A stretch of DNA of 16,971 nt from an uncultured Rhodospirillaceae bacterium (GTDB lineage: Bacteria; Pseudomonadota; Alphaproteobacteria; MPNO01): the NCBI GenBank assembly GCA_937916005.1, contig CALGIA010000272.1, positions 1-16,971 of the forward strand, read 5' to 3'. The notes below the pieces were generated by a model. It worked only from the letters and a program-made list of their open reading frames with translations. It was not told where the DNA came from and searched no databases. Within the stretch, counting starts at the first letter, position 1; each line of letters opens with the position of its first letter. Made by a program: the position numbers and the translations under genes. Of this stretch, positions 14,498 to 16,971 are shown piece after piece.

Positions 14498-14555
14498 AGA
14501 CGCCTTTTGGGTGGTGGCATACGGCCTACTTGTTCCAGGTTAACGCAAGAAAGCG

Positions 14556-14595
14556 GCTAAACACTTTGTTTTTGGCCACTTGTTTAGCGGTTTTT
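14556..14595 (+). terminator. possible terminator after nnr
   Basis: GCTAAACA (14556-14563) and TGTTTAGC (14581-14588) are exact complements around a 17-base loop. GG and then TTTTT (14591-14595) follow. The stem is weak in G/C and the loop is long, but the T-run and the position after nnr fit a terminator. Confidence 0.45.
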
Positions 14596-14608
14596 AACGT
14601 GATTTTAA
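14594..14608 (+). promoter_or_regulatory. CtrA-like binding site TTAA-N7-TTAA
   Basis: TTAA at 14594-14597 and TTAA at 14605-14608 are separated by exactly 7 bases, which is the full consensus for the alphaproteobacterial cell-cycle regulator CtrA. It lies 67 bases before the start of the small conserved protein. A TTATAG (14622-14627) could serve as the -10 element. The site is exact, but the assignment to CtrA is inference. Confidence 0.5.
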
Positions 14609-14675
14609 TGTCATTGGGGTCTTATAGACGCTTGATTACGTGCCTTTGAATTTTTGGTTGGAGACCCCGGGCGTC

Positions 14676-14963
14676 ATGAATTGGTTGAATATGAGTAGTA
14701 CCGGGCGTGCGATAGCGAGCGTGTTTCATCGTGGCGCCAATCTGGAAAACATCGAGGCCGGCGAAACCTATCGCCGGGTCCACGACGACCGTATGGAAGA
14801 AACCGCCGAGGTTCTTTCCGTTGTGGACGATCCCTATGGCATCCCCCATGTTCGTTTCCATGTCAGCTTCCGCAGGCCCAATCGGAACTTCTTCGATGGC
14901 GGCGCCCGCATGCTGGCGCTCAGATCCTTTACGGACCGTTACACCGAACTGGTCGTGAACTGA
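14676..14963 (+). CDS. conserved small alphaproteobacterial protein of unknown function
   Basis: A soluble-looking 95-residue product. The core (about 28-92) reads AGETYRRVHDDRMEETAEV, then LSVVDDPYGIPHVRFHVSF and ARMLALRSFTDRY. It resembles a conserved hypothetical family seen widely in Alphaproteobacteria, but I cannot give it a function. Length and the G-I-P-H-V-R-F block fit. ATG 14676 is preferred, with GGAG at 14660-14663, about 12 bases upstream. GTG 14640 would add 12 unlike residues, and ATG 14691 is also possible. It is probably transcribed alone from the AT-rich segment after nnr that carries the CtrA-like box. It converges with the Lrp gene, with stops 11 bases apart. Confidence 0.7.
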   Translation: MNWLNMSSTGRAIASVFHRGANLENIEAGETYRRVHDDRMEETAEVLSVVDDPYGIPHVRFHVSFRRPNRNFFDGGARMLALRSFTDRYTELVVN

Positions 14964-14974
14964 TTTCACGGGAT

Positions 14975-15463
14975 CTATGACTCCGCCTTCGGCGGCGATT
15001 TCTGCGGTAGCGGCAGCGCGGTGCCGTACTTGACCTGGTTGAGCGCAAAGCTAGAATTGATGCTGGCCACACCGGGCGCCCGGGTCAGGTGCTCCTTTAG
15101 AAATATTTCATAAGCCGTTACATCCGCGACAACAATTCGCATCAAGTAATCCGCATCTCCGGTCATCAGATAGCATTCCATCACCTCCGGGCGGGCCAGT
15201 ACCGTCCGTTCAAAATCCTCCAGCGCATGCTCAACCTGCCGCTCAAGCGTGACCTGGACGAAGACGCTGACGGGCAGCCCCACCACAGAGGGCTCAAGCA
15301 GGGTAGCGTAGCCCTTTATGGCGCCGGATTTCTCAAGATCGCGGACCCGGCGCAGACAGGGCGACGGGGACAGGCCGATTTCCTGCGCCAGGTCGCTATT
15401 GGATATCCTGGCATTGCCCTGCAGGCAGGCTAAAATGCGGTAATCAATCTCATCCAAGGGCAT
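14975..15463 (-). CDS. Lrp/AsnC-family transcriptional regulator (MdeR-like)
   Basis: DNA-binding regulator of 162 residues. The N-terminal winged helix-turn-helix begins LDEIDYRILACLQGNARISNSDLAQEIGLSPSPCLRRVRDLEKSGAIKGY (3-52), which is the standard Lrp opening. The C-terminal RAM ligand-binding domain (about 65-142) has FVQVTLE, EVMECYLMTGDADYLMRIVV and the final Gly-Val-Ala-Ser-Ile-Asn-Ser-Ser-Phe strand. ATG 15463 gives the family's usual length and start. The open frame extends 49 codons upstream through the promoter region, but those residues do not resemble the family. Its likely target is the divergent E1 gene, 145 bases away, and probably itself. The arrangement recalls mdeR beside mdeAB in Pseudomonas putida. 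Confidence 0.9.
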   Translation of the reverse strand: MPLDEIDYRILACLQGNARISNSDLAQEIGLSPSPCLRRVRDLEKSGAIKGYATLLEPSVVGLPVSVFVQVTLERQVEHALEDFERTVLARPEVMECYLMTGDADYLMRIVVADVTAYEIFLKEHLTRAPGVASINSSFALNQVKYGTALPLPQKSPPKAES

Positions 15464-15608
15464 TTGCGCAATGTTCTTTATAATTTGTGGATAATTTAAG
15501 CAGAATATTGCAATTATATGCGAATCACTGGGCAAATTCGCAAGATAAATATCAACCGCGCGCCTTATACTCCAAATCGTATCCGCCGGAATCAGAAACG
15601 AGATTGCC
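15464..15608. promoter_or_regulatory. divergent Lrp/E1 control region with candidate operators
   Basis: This 145-base gap is markedly A/T-rich between 15475 and 15560, as expected for Lrp-family targets. TGCGAAT (15519-15525) and ATTCGCA (15536-15542) form a 7-bp inverted repeat with a 10-base spacer. TTGCGCAA (15464-15471) is a perfect 8-base palindrome directly before the regulator start, placed to allow autorepression. Binding by the adjacent regulator is inference. Confidence 0.45.
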
Positions 15609-16971
15609 ATGGCAACTCCCCTGACGCGAATTTACCCTGCGGAAAGTCCCGCTCCAGACGCCGGGAAGCTCGGCTATCTGCGCGCGCTGGAGCGCAAGCT
15701 GCTTTGGCTTTCAAGCTGGACGATCCACAATGCGAATCATCTGCGACCGAGCCGTGACGGGCTCAAGGTCGGCGGTCATCAGGCGTCCAGCGCGTCGCTG
15801 GTGTCGGTCCTTACCGCGCTGTATTTTGATATCCTGAAGCCGGAAGACCGCATCGCGGTAAAGCCCCATGCGGCCCCCGTATTTCATGCGATCCAGTATC
15901 TGCTGGGCCGGCTTGACCGCGACTATCTCATCAATTACCGCTCGCTCGGCGGTGTTCAGCCCTACCCGTCGCGCACCAAGGACCCGGATGACGTCGATTT
16001 TTCCGGCGGTTCCATGGGGTTGGCCGTCGCCCAGACCATTTTTTCTTCGCTGACCCAGGATTATGTGCGGCTAAAAGGGCTCGCGCCGGAGGACCTGTCC
16101 GAGGGCCGGCTGGTGGCCATGGTCGGCGATGCGGAACTCGATGAGGGTAACGTGTTCGAGGCCTTGCTCGAAGGCTGGAAGAAAGATCTGCGAAACACAT
16201 GGTGGATCGTCGATTACAACCGGCAAAGCCTGGATTCGGTGGTTTCGGACCGGTTGTTCGGACGCATCGACAAGCTGTTCGAGGCCATGGGCTGGCGCGT
16301 GATCGAGCTGAAATACGGCAAGCGCCTGCAACAGGCCTTTGCCGGGCAGGGTGGCGACGCCCTGATGGATTGGATCGATAACTGCCCCAACTCGCTCTAT
16401 AGCGCCCTGACCTACAAGGGGGGGGCGGCATGGCGCGACCACCTGAAGCGCGACCTGGGCGGCACCGCGGGCATCAGGCCGCTGCTCGACAGCCACGACG
16501 ATGGAGCGCTGCAGGAACTGATGACCAACCTGGCGGGCAATGATATCGAAACAGTGCTTGAAGCCTTTCACGGGGTGACCGACGACAGGCCGACCTGTTT
16601 CATCAGCTACACCATAAAGGGGTTCGGCCTGCCATTCGCTGGCCATAAGGACAATCATTCGGGGCTGATGAATTTGGGCCAGATGGACGAATTCAGGGCA
16701 TCTATGGGAATTTCGCAAGGGGCCGAATGGGAACCGTTCGCCGGGCTCGATTACAGCGAAGACGAATTGCGCGGATTTCTGAATGACGTGCCGTTCGCCG
16801 GGCGTTATCCGCGTAGGTACCAGACCCCCAAAATCGCGGTGCCCGATGCTTTCGTGATCGAGGCGCGCGGCGCTATGTCGACCCAGGAAGGATTCGGCCG
16901 CATTCTCAGTGATATCGCGCGGCTCGGGGGCGATCTGGCGGATCGGATCGTGACCGTGTCGCCGGATGTCA
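15609..16971 (+). CDS. ThDP-dependent E1 / transketolase-like enzyme (MdeB/AceE-related), 3' end outside window
   Basis: The frame is open from ATG 15609 to the window end (454 codons visible, no stop). It resembles the single-chain pyruvate dehydrogenase E1 family and especially its MdeB branch (2-oxobutyrate dehydrogenase E1 of methionine breakdown). Visible features are SWTIHNANHLRPSRDGLKVGGHQASSASLVSVLTALYF (36-73), with the ThDP-site His57, and VKPHAAPVFHAIQYLLG (84-100). The ThDP/metal motif runs from GDAELDEGN (173-181) to DYNRQSLD (202-209); AceE has GDGE at the first position. GAMSTQEGFGRIL (about 420-432) begins the pyrimidine-binding half. It should decarboxylate a short 2-oxo acid. 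The start has only a weak ribosome site. An Lrp-family gene lies head to head. Confidence 0.82.
   Translation, partial: MATPLTRIYPAESPAPDAGKLGYLRALERKLLWLSSWTIHNANHLRPSRDGLKVGGHQASSASLVSVLTALYFDILKPEDRIAVKPHAAPVFHAIQYLLGRLDRDYLINYRSLGGVQPYPSRTKDPDDVDFSGGSMGLAVAQTIFSSLTQDYVRLKGLAPEDLSEGRLVAMVGDAELDEGNVFEALLEGWKKDLRNTWWIVDYNRQSLDSVVSDRLFGRIDKLFEAMGWRVIELKYGKRLQQAFAGQGGDALMDWIDNCPNSLYSALTYKGGAAWRDHLKRDLGGTAGIRPLLDSHDDGALQELMTNLAGNDIETVLEAFHGVTDDRPTCFISYTIKGFGLPFAGHKDNHSGLMNLGQMDEFRASMGISQGAEWEPFAGLDYSEDELRGFLNDVPFAGRYPRRYQTPKIAVPDAFVIEARGAMSTQEGFGRILSDIARLGGDLADRIVTVSPDV

Noticed and set aside
14983..14995. CCGCC-TTC-GGCGG hairpin as terminator between the small protein and Lrp genes
   Set aside because: It lies within the last Lrp codons and lacks a following T-run on the plus strand. 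Codon bias for Pro/Ala/Glu in GC-rich DNA explains it.
15464..15610. 49-residue N-terminal extension of the Lrp-family regulator
   Set aside because: The Lrp family starts at LDEIDYRIL. The extension covers the AT-rich divergent promoter and even overlaps the start of the E1 gene.

Overview
This is a GC-rich window with densely packed genes. It reads as a chromosomal segment of an aerobic alphaproteobacterium. Support for that placement comes from an AapJ/AapQ/AapM-type general amino-acid transporter, a perfect TTAA-N7-TTAA CtrA-like box, an HGGxSTG small protein, and an MdeB-like E1 enzyme next to a divergent Lrp/AsnC regulator. Genus cannot be told from the sequence alone. No tRNA, rRNA, CRISPR array, transposase or phage gene was seen.

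Layout. (1) Positions 1-480: the end of an HGGxSTG-type small protein gene, whose tail runs through a GC-rich palindrome and a candidate promoter. (2) 468-3693, plus strand: aapJ, aapQ and aapM, a periplasmic amino-acid binding protein and two permeases, without the expected ATPase gene aapP. (3) 3694-9624, minus strand: a compact coenzyme F420 operon. In transcription order it holds a PPOX-family (FDOR-type) flavin/deazaflavin oxidoreductase, a fused FO synthase (CofG+CofH = FbiC), an NADPH:F420 oxidoreductase, the glutamate ligase CofE, the transferase CofD and the guanylyltransferase CofC. The last four genes overlap each other by 4 bases, and cofC ends exactly against the aapM stop codon. 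(4) 9760-10461, plus: a cysteine hydrolase of the isochorismatase family, divergent from the F420 operon and followed by a bidirectional terminator. (5) 10556-12052, minus: a tail-anchored coiled-coil protein of unknown function and a crotonase-family enzyme, with a perfect 12-bp inverted repeat between them. (6) 12158-14963, plus: an SseB-family protein, the bifunctional NAD(P)HX repair enzyme, and a conserved small protein preceded by a terminator-like hairpin and a CtrA-like box. (7) 14975-16971: an Lrp/AsnC regulator (minus) divergent from a thiamine-diphosphate E1/transketolase-like enzyme that runs off the right edge.

How the genes work together. The central unit appears to encode all dedicated F420 steps: FO synthesis (FbiC), activation of a phosphorylated three-carbon acid (CofC), transfer to FO (CofD) and glutamate tail addition (CofE). 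It also encodes a reductase that charges F420 from NADPH (Fno) and a likely F420H2-using enzyme (PPOX). It is therefore a make-charge-use module. CofE stands alone, without the reductase domain of mycobacterial FbiB, so the identity of the three-carbon precursor is open. The amino-acid transporter, NAD(P)HX repair and Lrp/E1 blocks look like separate housekeeping or catabolic units.
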